NCBI RefSeq assembly: GCF_042611095.1 | Contig: NZ_JBHFPV010000002.1 | Span: forward strand, 124,001 to 188,000 | Direction of reading: 5' to 3' | DNA from: Meishania litoralis | GTDB taxonomy: Bacteria; Bacteroidota; Bacteroidia; Flavobacteriales; Flavobacteriaceae | DNA length: 64,000 nt | Shown: piece after piece, positions 43,991 to 53,243 of the stretch | Layout of the letters: every line of letters begins with the position of its first letter | How positions within the stretch are numbered: position 1 is the stretch's first letter | Notes under the pieces: generated by a model | Databases searched by the model: none | Told to the model about the DNA's origin: nothing | The model's input: the letters and a program-made list of their open reading frames with translations, nothing else | Translations under genes and position numbers: made by a program

Positions 43991-44410
43991 TCAAATGTTG
44001 GTGATATGAAGTTCACGAGTTACCTCGTCCAAAATTTCAATTTGGATCTCAGTCCTTTCGATCGGTAGAAAAGAGGGTATTTTTTCAGGCCACTCCATAA
44101 AGACCCAACAGTCTTGGGCCAAGTAATCTTCGAGCCCCAAATCCAAGGCCTCGGTTTCATCATTAAGGCGGTAAAAATCAAAATGGTACCCTAAAAGATT
44201 TCCTTCTTGAAAGTGATATTCATTGACAATGCCAAAGGTAGGGCTATTGGCCGTGTCGTGTCCCTCCAGTTGCTTGACCAATGCTTTGATCAATGTTGTC
44301 TTGCCCGCACCCATGGTGCCATAAAAACATAAAGTTTTTGAGGTAGCGGCATTTAATATTAGCTCGGCGGTTTCTTTTAATTGCCCGATGTTATAATGTT
44401 TTGACAGCAC
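43991..44410 (-). CDS. tsaE: tRNA threonylcarbamoyladenosine biosynthesis ATPase TsaE
   Basis: A 139-residue P-loop ATPase. Walker A GTMGAGKTT is at residues 31-39. SPTFGIVNEY is the switch region and FDFYRLNDETEALDLGLEDYL with FMEWPEKI are family hallmarks. It activates the TsaBD complex that makes t6A37 on tRNAs. It lies downstream of porX on the same strand, an arrangement common in flavobacteria. Confidence 0.92.
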   Translation of the reverse strand: MLSKHYNIGQLKETAELILNAATSKTLCFYGTMGAGKTTLIKALVKQLEGHDTANSPTFGIVNEYHFQEGNLLGYHFDFYRLNDETEALDLGLEDYLAQDCWVFMEWPEKIPSFLPIERTEIQIEILDEVTRELHITNI

Positions 44411-44503
44411 TACATTACGATTTCATTAATTCTACTTGCCGCAACAACGACAAAGAGTTCGAAGTAAATCTGTCGTTGAAGCATTGAATTGCTAATATAC
44501 TTT

Positions 44504-46048
44504 TCATCTTGGTTCTAACACAATGTAGGGAATGATCATTTCCTCCAAAGATACGCCGCCATGCTGATAGGTGTTTCGGTAATAATTTACATAATGGTTA
44601 TAGTTGTTCGGGTATGCAAAGAAAAGGTCATTTTTCGCAAAAATAAACGAACTGCTCATGTTTATGCTTGGTAAATGAATACGGCGCGGATCACGGGCCT
44701 CCAAAACATCCTTTTCTTCATAAGATAGGCTTCGACCTGTTTTGTAGCGCAGATTTAGACTGGTATCCTTGTCGCCGATGACCTTTGACGGTTGCTTTAC
44801 ATTGATGGTTCCATGGTCGGTCGTGATGATCAGTTTCATGCCCATTCCCTGGGCTTGCTGAATGATTTCCAATAGCGGGGAATTCTTGAACCAACTTTGG
44901 GTCAACGAACGATATGACTTGTCGTTGGATGCCAATTCTTTGATAACATCCATTTCGGTCTTTGAATGTGAAAGCATATCGACGAAATTATATACTATGG
45001 CGGTAAGGTCGTTGTCTTTTTGAGATCTAAAATTTTGTGACAACTGTCTTCCCTGTTTCAGACTGCTGATTTTATGATATTCCCACTTTATATCAAGTCC
45101 TAATCGTTTGATCTGTTCATTGAGAAATTTGTTCTCAAAAAGATTTTTTCCACCCTCATCGGTATCATTTTTCCACCATTGCGGATATTTTTTTTCCATA
45201 TCCAATGGCATCAATCCCGAAAAAATCGCGTTGCGCGCATATTGGGTCGCGGTAGGTAAAATGCTGAAATACGATTTTTCTTTGGTCTTTTTGAAAAACG
45301 AACTTACCGTGTCTTCAAAAGCATACCATTGGTCGTAGCGTAAGTTATCGATCACGACCAAAAGGGTAGGCCTGTCCTTGATTTCCGGTACAATCCACTC
45401 TTTGAACAAGGTGTGTGACATTACGGGGCCATCATGATTAACGAACCAATCGGCATAATTTTTTTCGACGAATTTTCCGAATTGGTTATTGGCCTCGACC
45501 TTTTGCGATTCCAATATTTCGAACATGCCCTTATCTTCGATTTCTTCAAGCTGCAACTCCCAATAAATCAGTTTTTTATAGAGGTCGATCCATTCTTCGA
45601 CACTATTGACCATTGAAAGGTCCATGGCAATTTTTCTAAATTCTTGTTGGTAATTGGCCGTAGTTCTTTCGGATACCAATCGCGAGTGGTCCAAGTTTTT
45701 TTTGAGTGATAAAAGTATTTGATTGGGATTCACTGGTTTAATTAGATAATCGGCAATTTTTGAGCCAATGGCTTCTTCCATTATAAACTCTTCCTCACTT
45801 TTTGTGATCATGACAACGGGTATCGAAGAATCGATGATCTTGATTTCGTTCAAGGTCTCCAATCCCGATATGCCGGGCATGTTCTCATCCAAAAAAACAA
45901 TGTCGATGCGCTGGTTCTCCAATTCTTCAAGGGCTTCCTGTCCACTTTTACAGGTAATTACTTTGTAGTTTTTTCCTTCTAGGAACAAGATGTGGGGTTT
46001 TAGCAAATCGATTTCATCGTCGACCCAGAGAATGGTTATTTCATTCAT
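44504..46048 (-). CDS. porX: PorX-type response regulator with PglZ domain
   Basis: A 514-residue regulator. The receiver domain spans residues 1-120 with acidic pocket Asp10/Asp11, phospho-acceptor Asp54 (VFLDENMPG) and Lys in IKPVNP. The PglZ phosphatase-like domain has LLVVIDNLRYDQW and the metal-binding TTDHGTINV. PorX works with the PorY sensor and the sigma factor SigP to control type IX secretion genes in Porphyromonas and relatives. PorX has nucleotide phosphodiesterase activity in its PglZ domain. No cognate kinase is in the window. Confidence 0.9.
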   Translation of the reverse strand: MNEITILWVDDEIDLLKPHILFLEGKNYKVITCKSGQEALEELENQRIDIVFLDENMPGISGLETLNEIKIIDSSIPVVMITKSEEEFIMEEAIGSKIADYLIKPVNPNQILLSLKKNLDHSRLVSERTTANYQQEFRKIAMDLSMVNSVEEWIDLYKKLIYWELQLEEIEDKGMFEILESQKVEANNQFGKFVEKNYADWFVNHDGPVMSHTLFKEWIVPEIKDRPTLLVVIDNLRYDQWYAFEDTVSSFFKKTKEKSYFSILPTATQYARNAIFSGLMPLDMEKKYPQWWKNDTDEGGKNLFENKFLNEQIKRLGLDIKWEYHKISSLKQGRQLSQNFRSQKDNDLTAIVYNFVDMLSHSKTEMDVIKELASNDKSYRSLTQSWFKNSPLLEIIQQAQGMGMKLIITTDHGTINVKQPSKVIGDKDTSLNLRYKTGRSLSYEEKDVLEARDPRRIHLPSINMSSSFIFAKNDLFFAYPNNYNHYVNYYRNTYQHGGVSLEEMIIPYIVLEPR

Positions 46049-46154
46049 TTTTTTGCAAGGGTTATCGGGTTATGAAGTTGACAATATTATCACATGATAC
46101 TTTGCTAAATCGTCAAACTCGCAATTTTGCAAATTCGATAGTCATGCTTTTGGT

Positions 46155-46162
46155 TAACTTTG
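46155..46162 (+). promoter_or_regulatory. -7 element before the HD-domain gene
   Basis: TAACTTTG matches TAnnTTTG. A TTG at 46127-46129 is 25 bp upstream, a slightly long spacing. It overlaps the upstream TTG start (46160), which is one reason to place the gene start at 46193. Confidence 0.55.
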
Positions 46163-46192
46163 CCTTATGAATTAAGCAAATCGAAAACCGTT

Positions 46193-47422
46193 TTGACAAC
46201 CTCAAAGAAGCTTAAAATTTTCAATGATCCAATTTACGGATTTATTAGAATTCCCAGCCCCCTTATTTTCGACCTGATTGAACATCCGTACTTTCAGAGA
46301 CTTCGCCGCATATCACAAATGGGGCTTTCGTATTTGGTTTACCCAGGTGCCCATCATACCCGTTTTCACCACGCCTTGGGCAGTATGCATTTAATGGGCC
46401 AATCGATACAAGTACTTCGTTTTAAAGGTGTTGCAATTACTGATGAGGAGGAGGCCGGCCTCTTATGTGCGATACTTATGCATGATATCGGGCATGGCCC
46501 CTTTTCACATGCTATGGAACATAGTCTGGTGGAAAATATCTCGCACGAGCAGATTTCATTACTTTTTATGGAGCAACTGAACCGTGAGTTTAACGGAAGT
46601 TTAACGCTCGCCATTGAAATATTCAAAGGTCGTCACCCAAAAAAATTCCTGAACCATTTAGTATCGAGTCAACTGGATATGGACCGTCTCGACTATCTAA
46701 AGCGGGACAGTTTCTACACCGGTGTGGCCGAGGGTAATATCAATGCCGAGCGTTTGATTACCATGCTGAACGTGATCGACGGCAATCTTGTGGTGGAGGA
46801 AAAAGGCATTTACTCGGTCGAAAAGTTTTTAATGGCCAGACGTTTCATGTATTGGCAGGTTTATTTGCATAAAACAGGTTTGGTCGCAGAACAGTTGCTC
46901 ATACTTATTTTGAAAAGGGTAAAAGGGTTGGTGTCGAATGGAGTGGTGGTAAACTGCGACAGCACGCTCTACTACTTTATATCGAAACGAATAAACCAAG
47001 AAAACTTTGATAAAGAGGTATTGGTCAGATTTGCGCAAATGGATGATATTGACCTATTGGCAGCCGTCAAGCAGTGGCAAGACCATCCTGATTTTGTACT
47101 GTCCAGATTGTGTCAAATGGTCATTAACCGCAGGTTGCTGAACATCAAATTAAAAAACCGGCCGATTGACAAAGCTAAGTTAGATGAACATTTTCAAGCG
47201 TTCAAATTACGGCACCGCCTAACCGATGAAGAGACCTCATATTTCGTTTTTTCGGGCATCATTGAAAATCAAGCTTACGATCGTGATAGGCAGAACATCA
47301 ATATTTTGAAAAAGAATGGAAAATTGGTCGATGTGGCCAAGGCATCCGATCAATTGAACTTGAAAGCGCTCTCTAAAAAAGTGATCAAATATTATATGTG
47401 TTACCCCAAGGAATCTGTATAA
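46193..47422 (+). CDS. HD-domain phosphohydrolase
   Basis: A 409-residue metal-dependent HD hydrolase related to dNTP triphosphohydrolases. The motif residues are in HTRFHHALGSMHL and LMHDIGHGPFSHAMEH, and a later DMDRLDYLKRDSFYTG supplies the final Asp. Family proteins begin close to KKLKIFNDPIYGFI, and the only fitting start is TTG 46193. The frame also opens at TTG 46160, but that overlaps the promoter. Whether it acts on dNTPs or another phosphorylated substrate is unknown. Confidence 0.83.
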   Translation: MTTSKKLKIFNDPIYGFIRIPSPLIFDLIEHPYFQRLRRISQMGLSYLVYPGAHHTRFHHALGSMHLMGQSIQVLRFKGVAITDEEEAGLLCAILMHDIGHGPFSHAMEHSLVENISHEQISLLFMEQLNREFNGSLTLAIEIFKGRHPKKFLNHLVSSQLDMDRLDYLKRDSFYTGVAEGNINAERLITMLNVIDGNLVVEEKGIYSVEKFLMARRFMYWQVYLHKTGLVAEQLLILILKRVKGLVSNGVVVNCDSTLYYFISKRINQENFDKEVLVRFAQMDDIDLLAAVKQWQDHPDFVLSRLCQMVINRRLLNIKLKNRPIDKAKLDEHFQAFKLRHRLTDEETSYFVFSGIIENQAYDRDRQNINILKKNGKLVDVAKASDQLNLKALSKKVIKYYMCYPKESV

Positions 47423-47432
47423 CTATTTTTCT

Positions 47433-47440
47433 TACTTTTG
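47433..47440 (+). promoter_or_regulatory. -7 element very close to the lpxD start
   Basis: TACTTTTG matches TAnnTTTG but ends only 5 bp before ATG 47446. A transcript from it would start at or near the A of the ATG, i.e. be leaderless. No -33 TTG is seen, so the call is tentative. Confidence 0.4.
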
Positions 47441-47445
47441 TGCCC

Positions 47446-48462
47446 ATGGTGTTTACAGCTGGTCAGATTGCGGGTATTCTGGAGGGTGAAATCGAAGGAA
47501 ATCCAGAGATAGCCGTTCATAAACTCGCTAAAATCGAGGAAGGTGAAAAAGGCTCACTTACTTTTCTGGCCAATCCCAAATACACTTCGTACATCTATAC
47601 CACCAAAGCTTCGATCACCATTGTCAATAAAGATTTTATTCCAGAACATGGCCTTGAGACAACGCTCATAAAAGTTGATGACGCCTATGAATCGTTCTCA
47701 AAATTATTGGAGTATTACAATCAAGTCAAAAATACGAAGGTCGGCCTGGAAAACCCGGTATATATCTCTGAATCGACCACTTACGGAGAGGATTTTTACT
47801 TGGGCGCCTTTGCTTACTTGGGCAATAATGTCAGCATTGGTAATGGCGTGAAAATCTATCCGAACGTATATGTCGGTGACAATGTCAATATTGGCGACAA
47901 TGTAGTGATTTTGGCAGGTGCCAAGATCAATTCAGAAACAATAATAGGCAATAATTGCATTATTCACAGTGGTGCAATTATTGGGGCGGACGGATTCGGG
48001 TTTTCGCCGAACAAGAACGGATCGTTCAAAAAAGTGCCCCAAACAGGTAATGTGGTACTTGAAGATGACGTAGATGTGGGTGCCGGAACTACAATAGACA
48101 GGGCGACTTTAGGCTCTACAATATTGCGAAAAGGGGTAAAGCTTGACAACCAGATTCAGATTGCCCACAATGTTGAAATCGGGGAACATACGGTCATTGC
48201 GGCCCAAACCGGAATCGCAGGATCCACCAAAATCGGAAAGCATTGTATGATCGGTGGACAGGTGGGAATTGTGGGCCACATTACAATAGGAGACCATGTA
48301 AAGATACAGGCACAGTCAGGTATCGGTAGAAATGTCAAGAACGGTGAAGTACTGCAGGGGTCTCCCGCTATAAATTACGGCGATTATAACAAATCATACG
48401 TCCATTTTAAAAATCTACCAAAAATTGTGAATGCTATTAACCAAATTGAAAAAAAGGATTGA
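47446..48462 (+). CDS. lpxD: UDP-3-O-acylglucosamine N-acyltransferase
   Basis: A 338-residue left-handed beta-helix acyltransferase adding the N-linked 3-hydroxyacyl chain in lipid A synthesis. The N-terminal uridine-binding domain is followed from about residue 100 by hexapeptide repeats (IGNGVKIYPNVYVGDNVNIG). IQIAHNVEIGEHTVIAAQ holds the catalytic His. The start at ATG 47446 (VFTAGQIAGIL) is preferred over a 16-codon extension reading through the end of the HD gene. It starts the block lpxD-lpxC/fabZ-lpxA-efp-lpxD2. Confidence 0.92.
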   Translation: MVFTAGQIAGILEGEIEGNPEIAVHKLAKIEEGEKGSLTFLANPKYTSYIYTTKASITIVNKDFIPEHGLETTLIKVDDAYESFSKLLEYYNQVKNTKVGLENPVYISESTTYGEDFYLGAFAYLGNNVSIGNGVKIYPNVYVGDNVNIGDNVVILAGAKINSETIIGNNCIIHSGAIIGADGFGFSPNKNGSFKKVPQTGNVVLEDDVDVGAGTTIDRATLGSTILRKGVKLDNQIQIAHNVEIGEHTVIAAQTGIAGSTKIGKHCMIGGQVGIVGHITIGDHVKIQAQSGIGRNVKNGEVLQGSPAINYGDYNKSYVHFKNLPKIVNAINQIEKKD

Positions 48463-48464
48463 CG

Positions 48465-49871
48465 GTGAGCACGACAAAAACTAGACAGCGAACAATAGCC
48501 ACTGAGGCCACCTTAAAAGGTGTAGGCCTGCATACAGGGGAGAACGTGACGTTAAGGTTCGTTCCGGCACCTGAAAATCATGGTTATGCCTTCAAACGCG
48601 TCGACCTTGAAGGCGAACCGATTATCGAGGCCGATGCCAACTATGTGGTGAATACGCAACGTGGCACGAACCTTGAAAAAAGAGGGGTCAAAATTATGAC
48701 ATCGGAACACGTGCTTGCCGCTTTGGTCGGTATGGAAATCGATAACGTGCTCATCGAGCTTGATTCCCCAGAACCTCCAATTTTGGACGGATCTTCCAAA
48801 TTTTTTGTTGAAGCTTTGGAAAAAGCGGGCATAGTCGAGCAAGAAGCGTTGCGTGACGAATACATTGTAAAGGAAGTAATTTCATATAAAGATGAGGCTT
48901 CGGGCAGCGAGATAACGGTTATTCCGGCAGATACCTATCAAGTTACGGCCATGGTCGATTTCGGAACCAAAGTACTGGGCACACAGAATGCGACCTTGGA
49001 AAAGCTTTCCGATTTCAAAGAAGAAATTGCCGATGCCCGCACTTTTAGTTTTTTACATGAGTTGGAAATGCTTCTTGAGCATGGACTCATAAAAGGTGGT
49101 GACCTCAATAATGCCATCGTCTATGTAGACAAGGAGATTTCCGATACGACGATGAAAAAATTGGAAAAAGCCTTCAAAAAAGAAAAGCTTTCGGTAAAAC
49201 CTAACGGGATATTGGACAATCTTGTATTGCACCAACCGAATGAGGCTGCTAGGCATAAATTACTTGATGTCATTGGTGATCTGGCATTGGCTGGCACGAG
49301 AATTCGTGGAAAGGTTATTGCCAACAAGCCCGGTCATTATGTCAATACCCTCTTCGCCAAAAAACTGTCCAAAATTATTAAGACCGAAAAACGCAACAAC
49401 ATTCCCGATATCGACTTGAACAAACCTCCCTTGATGGACGTGACCAAGATTATGGAAATGTTGCCCCATAGATCCCCTTTTCTCTTGGTCGATAAGATAT
49501 TGGAGTTATCCGATACTCATGTAATAGGGCTTAAGAACGTGACCATGAACGAACCCTTTTTTGTGGGCCACTTTCCTGGGGCTCCTGTCATGCCCGGGGT
49601 ACTTCAATTAGAGGCAATGGCGCAAACAGGCGGTATTTTGGTACTCACCACGGTGCCAGACCCCGAAAACTATTTGACCTACCTGCTGAAGATCGACAAG
49701 GTACGTTACAAACAACAGGTCGTTCCTGGCGATACTTTGATTTTTAAGTTAGACCTGATGCAGCCTATTCGTCGAGGCATATGTCAAATGCATGCAAAAG
49801 CCTACGCGAATGGCAAACTTGCCTCCGAGGCAGAAATAATGGCCCAAATAATCAAGGTTAAAGGCGATTAG
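48465..49871 (+). CDS. lpxC/fabZ: bifunctional UDP-3-O-acyl-GlcNAc deacetylase / 3-hydroxyacyl-ACP dehydratase
   Basis: A 468-residue fusion normal for Bacteroidota. Residues 1 to about 310 are LpxC, with zinc ligands in MTSEHVLAALVG and KPGHYVNTLFA-adjacent segments and SFLHELEMLLEHGLIKG. Residues about 325-468 are FabZ, with LPHRSPFLLVDKI and GHFPGAPVMPGVLQLEAMAQ. It removes the N-acetyl group in lipid A synthesis and dehydrates hydroxyacyl-ACP. The start is most likely GTG 48465, two codons after the TTG that overlaps the lpxD stop. Confidence 0.93.
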   Translation: MSTTKTRQRTIATEATLKGVGLHTGENVTLRFVPAPENHGYAFKRVDLEGEPIIEADANYVVNTQRGTNLEKRGVKIMTSEHVLAALVGMEIDNVLIELDSPEPPILDGSSKFFVEALEKAGIVEQEALRDEYIVKEVISYKDEASGSEITVIPADTYQVTAMVDFGTKVLGTQNATLEKLSDFKEEIADARTFSFLHELEMLLEHGLIKGGDLNNAIVYVDKEISDTTMKKLEKAFKKEKLSVKPNGILDNLVLHQPNEAARHKLLDVIGDLALAGTRIRGKVIANKPGHYVNTLFAKKLSKIIKTEKRNNIPDIDLNKPPLMDVTKIMEMLPHRSPFLLVDKILELSDTHVIGLKNVTMNEPFFVGHFPGAPVMPGVLQLEAMAQTGGILVLTTVPDPENYLTYLLKIDKVRYKQQVVPGDTLIFKLDLMQPIRRGICQMHAKAYANGKLASEAEIMAQIIKVKGD

Positions 49872-49872
49872 A

Positions 49873-50658
49873 ATGAACCAACCGTTAGCCTATATACACC
49901 CCGGAGCGAAAATCGCCAAGAATGTCGTCGTAGAACCATTTACGACAATACATAATAATGTTACCATAGGAGAGGGTACTTGGATCGGCTCCAACGTGAC
50001 CATTATGGAAGGTGCGCGTATAGGGAAGAACTGTAATATTTTTCCCGGTGCCGTTATTTCGGCCCCACCTCAGGATCTTAAATACAAAGGAGAAGAAACC
50101 ACCGTATCGATAGGGAACAACACCACCATTCGTGAATGCGCGACCATTCATAAGGGCACCTCGGATCGAAACCAGACCGTTATTGGAAAGAATTGTTTGA
50201 TTATGGCGTATTGCCATGTCGCCCACGATTGTGTCGTTGGCGACAATTGTATTTTTTCGAACAACTCTACCTTGGCAGGGCACGTGACGATTGGCGATAA
50301 CGTCATTCTGGCTGGGTTGGTGGCCGTACATCAGTTTGTTTCGATCGGGCAGCATGCCTTTGTTACCGGAGGTTCTTTGGTGCGTAAAGATGTCCCCCCC
50401 TTCGTGAAAGCGGCCAGGGAGCCCTTGTCATATGTCGGTATTAATTCGGTAGGACTAAGAAGACGTGGCATTCCATCAGAGAAAATACGCGAAATACAGA
50501 ACATCTATAGAATTTTATATCAGAAACATTACAACAATACCCAGGCGGTTCAAATTATCGAAGCGGAAATGGAGGCCACTCCAGAAAGGGACGAAATTCT
50601 TCAGTTTATTCGTGATTCCCAGCGTGGGATAATGAAAGGATATTTTAGCACAACATAA
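49873..50658 (+). CDS. lpxA: acyl-ACP--UDP-N-acetylglucosamine O-acyltransferase
   Basis: A 261-residue LpxA, the first acyltransferase of lipid A synthesis. The hexapeptide-repeat beta-helix fills residues about 5-180. The catalytic His lies in MAYCHVAHDCVVGDNC. The C-terminal helical domain with YVGINSVGLRRRGIPSEKI is typical. The ATG follows the lpxC/fabZ stop by one base, which implies translational coupling. Confidence 0.95.
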   Translation: MNQPLAYIHPGAKIAKNVVVEPFTTIHNNVTIGEGTWIGSNVTIMEGARIGKNCNIFPGAVISAPPQDLKYKGEETTVSIGNNTTIRECATIHKGTSDRNQTVIGKNCLIMAYCHVAHDCVVGDNCIFSNNSTLAGHVTIGDNVILAGLVAVHQFVSIGQHAFVTGGSLVRKDVPPFVKAAREPLSYVGINSVGLRRRGIPSEKIREIQNIYRILYQKHYNNTQAVQIIEAEMEATPERDEILQFIRDSQRGIMKGYFSTT

Positions 50659-50662
50659 ATAT

Positions 50663-51229
50663 ATGGCATCAACATCAGACATTAGAAAAGGACTTTGTAT
50701 TCGTTACAATAACGATATATACAAGATCATCGAATTTTTACACGTAAAACCCGGGAAGGGTCCCGCATTTGTTAGAACCAAGCTTAAAAGCGTTTCCAAT
50801 GGAAAGGTTTTGGACAATACTTTTTCGGCCGGCCATAAAATTGAGGATGTACGTGTTGAGACGCGTTCTTATCAGTATTTGTACGCCGATGGCGAAACCT
50901 ATCATTTTATGAATACCGACGATTACAATCAGATCACCCTCCAAGAAAGCACGTTGGACGCTCCTGGATTGTTGAAGGAAGGAGAAGTGGTTACGATTCT
51001 TTTCAATACCGAAGACAATATGCCGCTTTCGGTCGACATGCCTGCAAGTGTGATTTTAGAAGTTACTTATGCCGAACCCGGGGTCAAGGGCAATACGGCT
51101 ACCAATGCCACCAAACCGGCAAAAGTGGAAACCGGCGCAGAAGTAAACGTACCTTTGTTCATCAATGAAGGCGATAAGATAAAAGTCGATACCGCATCGG
51201 GTTCCTATATGGAAAGGGTCAAAGACTAG
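50663..51229 (+). CDS. efp: elongation factor P
   Basis: A 188-residue three-domain factor that relieves ribosome stalling at polyproline. The tip of domain I is VKPGKGPAFVRTK with the expected modified Lys32. Domain II/III segments SVDMPASVILEVTYAEPGVKG and NVPLFINEGDKIKVDTASGSY are standard. It sits inside the lipid A operon 4 bp after lpxA and is probably cotranscribed. Confidence 0.95.
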   Translation: MASTSDIRKGLCIRYNNDIYKIIEFLHVKPGKGPAFVRTKLKSVSNGKVLDNTFSAGHKIEDVRVETRSYQYLYADGETYHFMNTDDYNQITLQESTLDAPGLLKEGEVVTILFNTEDNMPLSVDMPASVILEVTYAEPGVKGNTATNATKPAKVETGAEVNVPLFINEGDKIKVDTASGSYMERVKD

Positions 51230-51247
51230 GTTCCAAAAAATCATCAA

Positions 51248-52183
51248 TTGAGATTTCACACACCCCATACCCTAAAACAAATCGCAACTATTATAGGTTG
51301 CAAGTCGGTGGGGCCTGACGATTTTCCCGTGCTCGGCATGAATGAGATCCATGTTGTAAAAGAGGGTGAGATCGTTTTCGTAGACCATCCAAAGTATTAC
51401 GATAAGGCGTTAAGATCCAAGGCAACCATCGTCCTTATCAACAAAGAGGTAGAATGTCCAGAAGGCAAGGCCCTGCTTTTATCGGAAGATCCGTTTCGCG
51501 ACTTCAATGTGTTGACCCAATTTTTCAAGCCTTTTGAAAAAGCGGCAGATTCAATAGCGATTTCCGCCAAAATCGGTAAAAATACCGTAATACAACCTAA
51601 TACTTTTATCGGAAACAATGTTGTGATCGGAAATGATTGTATCATTCATGCCAATGTTTCGATTTATGACAACTGTGTTATCGGTAACAATGTTATTGTT
51701 CATGCCGGGTCTGTTTTGGGGTCAGATGCCTTCTACTACAAAAAACGCCCCAATGGCTTTGACAAGTTGATCTCGGGCGGGCGTGTCGTATTGGAAGATG
51801 ATGTTGAGATAGGGGCATTGTGCACCATTGACAAAGGGGTTACGGGCGATACTACCGTCAAAAAAGGAACCAAGCTCGACAATCAAGTACATGTTGGCCA
51901 TGACACCGAAATTGGCGAAAGGTGCTTGATCGCTTCCCAAACCGGCATTGCGGGCTGTGTCGTAATCGAAGATGGGGTTACGCTATGGGGGCAAGTTGGC
52001 ACGAACAGCGGTATTACCATTGGTAAAAATGCCATAATCATGGGCCAGACAGGAGTCACAAAATCAGTGCCCGGAGACAAGAGCTATTTCGGAACACCCA
52101 TTCAAGAATCAAGGGAAAAGTTGAAACAACTTGCTTACATTAAAAAGATTCCTGACATTATAAAAAAATTGGAAGAAGAATAA
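51248..52183 (+). CDS. LpxD-like acyltransferase, second paralogue
   Basis: A 311-residue hexapeptide-repeat protein related to the LpxD at 47446 but clearly diverged. RFHTPHTLKQIATIIGCKSVG begins the N-terminal domain, repeats run from about residue 100, and LDNQVHVGHDTEIGERCLIASQ holds the expected His. TTG 51248 is the only start fitting the family N-terminus. Many Bacteroidota carry this second copy next to efp. Whether it acts on lipid A or another sugar nucleotide is unknown. Confidence 0.85.
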   Translation: MRFHTPHTLKQIATIIGCKSVGPDDFPVLGMNEIHVVKEGEIVFVDHPKYYDKALRSKATIVLINKEVECPEGKALLLSEDPFRDFNVLTQFFKPFEKAADSIAISAKIGKNTVIQPNTFIGNNVVIGNDCIIHANVSIYDNCVIGNNVIVHAGSVLGSDAFYYKKRPNGFDKLISGGRVVLEDDVEIGALCTIDKGVTGDTTVKKGTKLDNQVHVGHDTEIGERCLIASQTGIAGCVVIEDGVTLWGQVGTNSGITIGKNAIIMGQTGVTKSVPGDKSYFGTPIQESREKLKQLAYIKKIPDIIKKLEEE

Positions 52184-52219
52184 TAGATTCGATTTCTTTA
52201 GAAATCATTGCCAAACACA

Positions 52220-52227
52220 TACTTTTG
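52220..52227 (+). promoter_or_regulatory. -7 element of sucD
   Basis: TACTTTTG matches TAnnTTTG and lies 38 bp before the sucD ATG. No -33 TTG is found at the usual distance. Confidence 0.5.
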
Positions 52228-52265
52228 CATAATAAGAATTTGAATAACAAGAAACCAGATACCAA

Positions 52266-53138
52266 ATGAGCGTTTTAGTCAACAAAGACTCGAAAATTAT
52301 TGTACAAGGCTTTACGGGTAGCGAGGGCACCTTTCATGCCGAACAGATGATCGAATACGGAACCAATATCGTTGGAGGTGTGACGCCGGGAAAAGGAGGA
52401 CAACAGCACTTGGGAAAACCTGTATTCAACACCGTCGAAGAAGCCGTTGAAAAAGTTGGTGCCGACACTACCATAATTTTTGTTCCCCCGGCCTTTGCGG
52501 CCGACGCAATAATGGAAGCGGCCGATGCGGGAATCAAGGTTATCATCACCATTACCGAAGGCATAGCCGTGGCCGATATGGTCAAGGCTTTTGACTATAT
52601 CAAGCATAGGGACTGTCGTCTGGTGGGCCCTAATTGTCCGGGGGTCATAACCCCGGGAGAGGCAAAAGTGGGCATTATGCCCGGCTTTGTGTTCAAAAAA
52701 GGAAATGTTGGAATCGTATCTAAGTCCGGAACTCTGACCTATGAAGCTGCCGATCAGGTAGTACGCCAAGGTTTGGGCATTACGACCGCGATAGGTATCG
52801 GTGGCGACCCCATTATTGGTACAACCACCAAAGATGCCGTTGAATTGTTGATCAATGACCCTGAAACGGATTGTGTGGTGATGATCGGCGAGATTGGAGG
52901 ACAATTGGAGGCCGATGCGGCTAAGTGGTATAAAGCAAGCGGCAGCAAAAAACCTATCATAGGGTTTATTGCAGGTGAAACAGCTCCTGCTGGAAGGACC
53001 ATGGGCCACGCAGGCGCTATCGTAGGTGGAAGTGATGACACCGCCCAGGCTAAGAAAAAGATTATGAGGGAACACGGTATACATGTTGTTGATTCCCCAG
53101 CCGAAATCGGAAAAAAAGTAAAGGAAGTAATGGGTTGA
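52266..53138 (+). CDS. sucD: succinyl-CoA synthetase subunit alpha
   Basis: A 290-residue TCA-cycle subunit. The CoA-binding N-terminus has KIIVQGFTGSEGTFHAEQMI and the phosphohistidine lies in GRTMGHAGAIVGGS. GPNCPGVITPGEAKVGIMPG is the conserved core. The beta subunit gene (sucC) is not adjacent, as is common in Bacteroidota. It ends in a clear terminator. Confidence 0.95.
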   Translation: MSVLVNKDSKIIVQGFTGSEGTFHAEQMIEYGTNIVGGVTPGKGGQQHLGKPVFNTVEEAVEKVGADTTIIFVPPAFAADAIMEAADAGIKVIITITEGIAVADMVKAFDYIKHRDCRLVGPNCPGVITPGEAKVGIMPGFVFKKGNVGIVSKSGTLTYEAADQVVRQGLGITTAIGIGGDPIIGTTTKDAVELLINDPETDCVVMIGEIGGQLEADAAKWYKASGSKKPIIGFIAGETAPAGRTMGHAGAIVGGSDDTAQAKKKIMREHGIHVVDSPAEIGKKVKEVMG

Positions 53139-53160
53139 TTTCTGGTTAAAGCAATTGTAA

Positions 53161-53187
53161 AATCCCGTAGCCAACGGGATTTTTTTT
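53161..53187 (+). terminator. intrinsic terminator of sucD
   Basis: AATCCCGT (53161-53168), loop AGCCA, ACGGGATT (53174-53181), continuing into a T-run to 53187. This is a perfect 8-bp stem. Confidence 0.9.
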
Positions 53188-53217
53188 GGCCATTGAATGA
53201 AACAAAACCTATATTTG
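53186..53217 (+). promoter_or_regulatory. promoter of fabG
   Basis: TTG at 53186-53188, a 21-bp spacer and TATATTTG at 53210-53217 match the consensus. The -33 element lies directly on the T-run of the sucD terminator. The promoter rules out the upstream ATG at 53193 as the fabG start. Confidence 0.75.
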
Positions 53218-53243
53218 AGGTAAAACCGACTAAAACTATATCA

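Noticed and set aside
52275..53174. 299-codon open frame on the minus strand opposite sucD
   Set aside because: Its residues follow the codon complement of the conserved sucD. No motif was recognised.
53193..53243. Upstream ATG adding 17 residues to fabG
   Set aside because: A good promoter (-7 at 53210-53217) lies downstream of it, and ATG 53244 gives the standard N-terminus.
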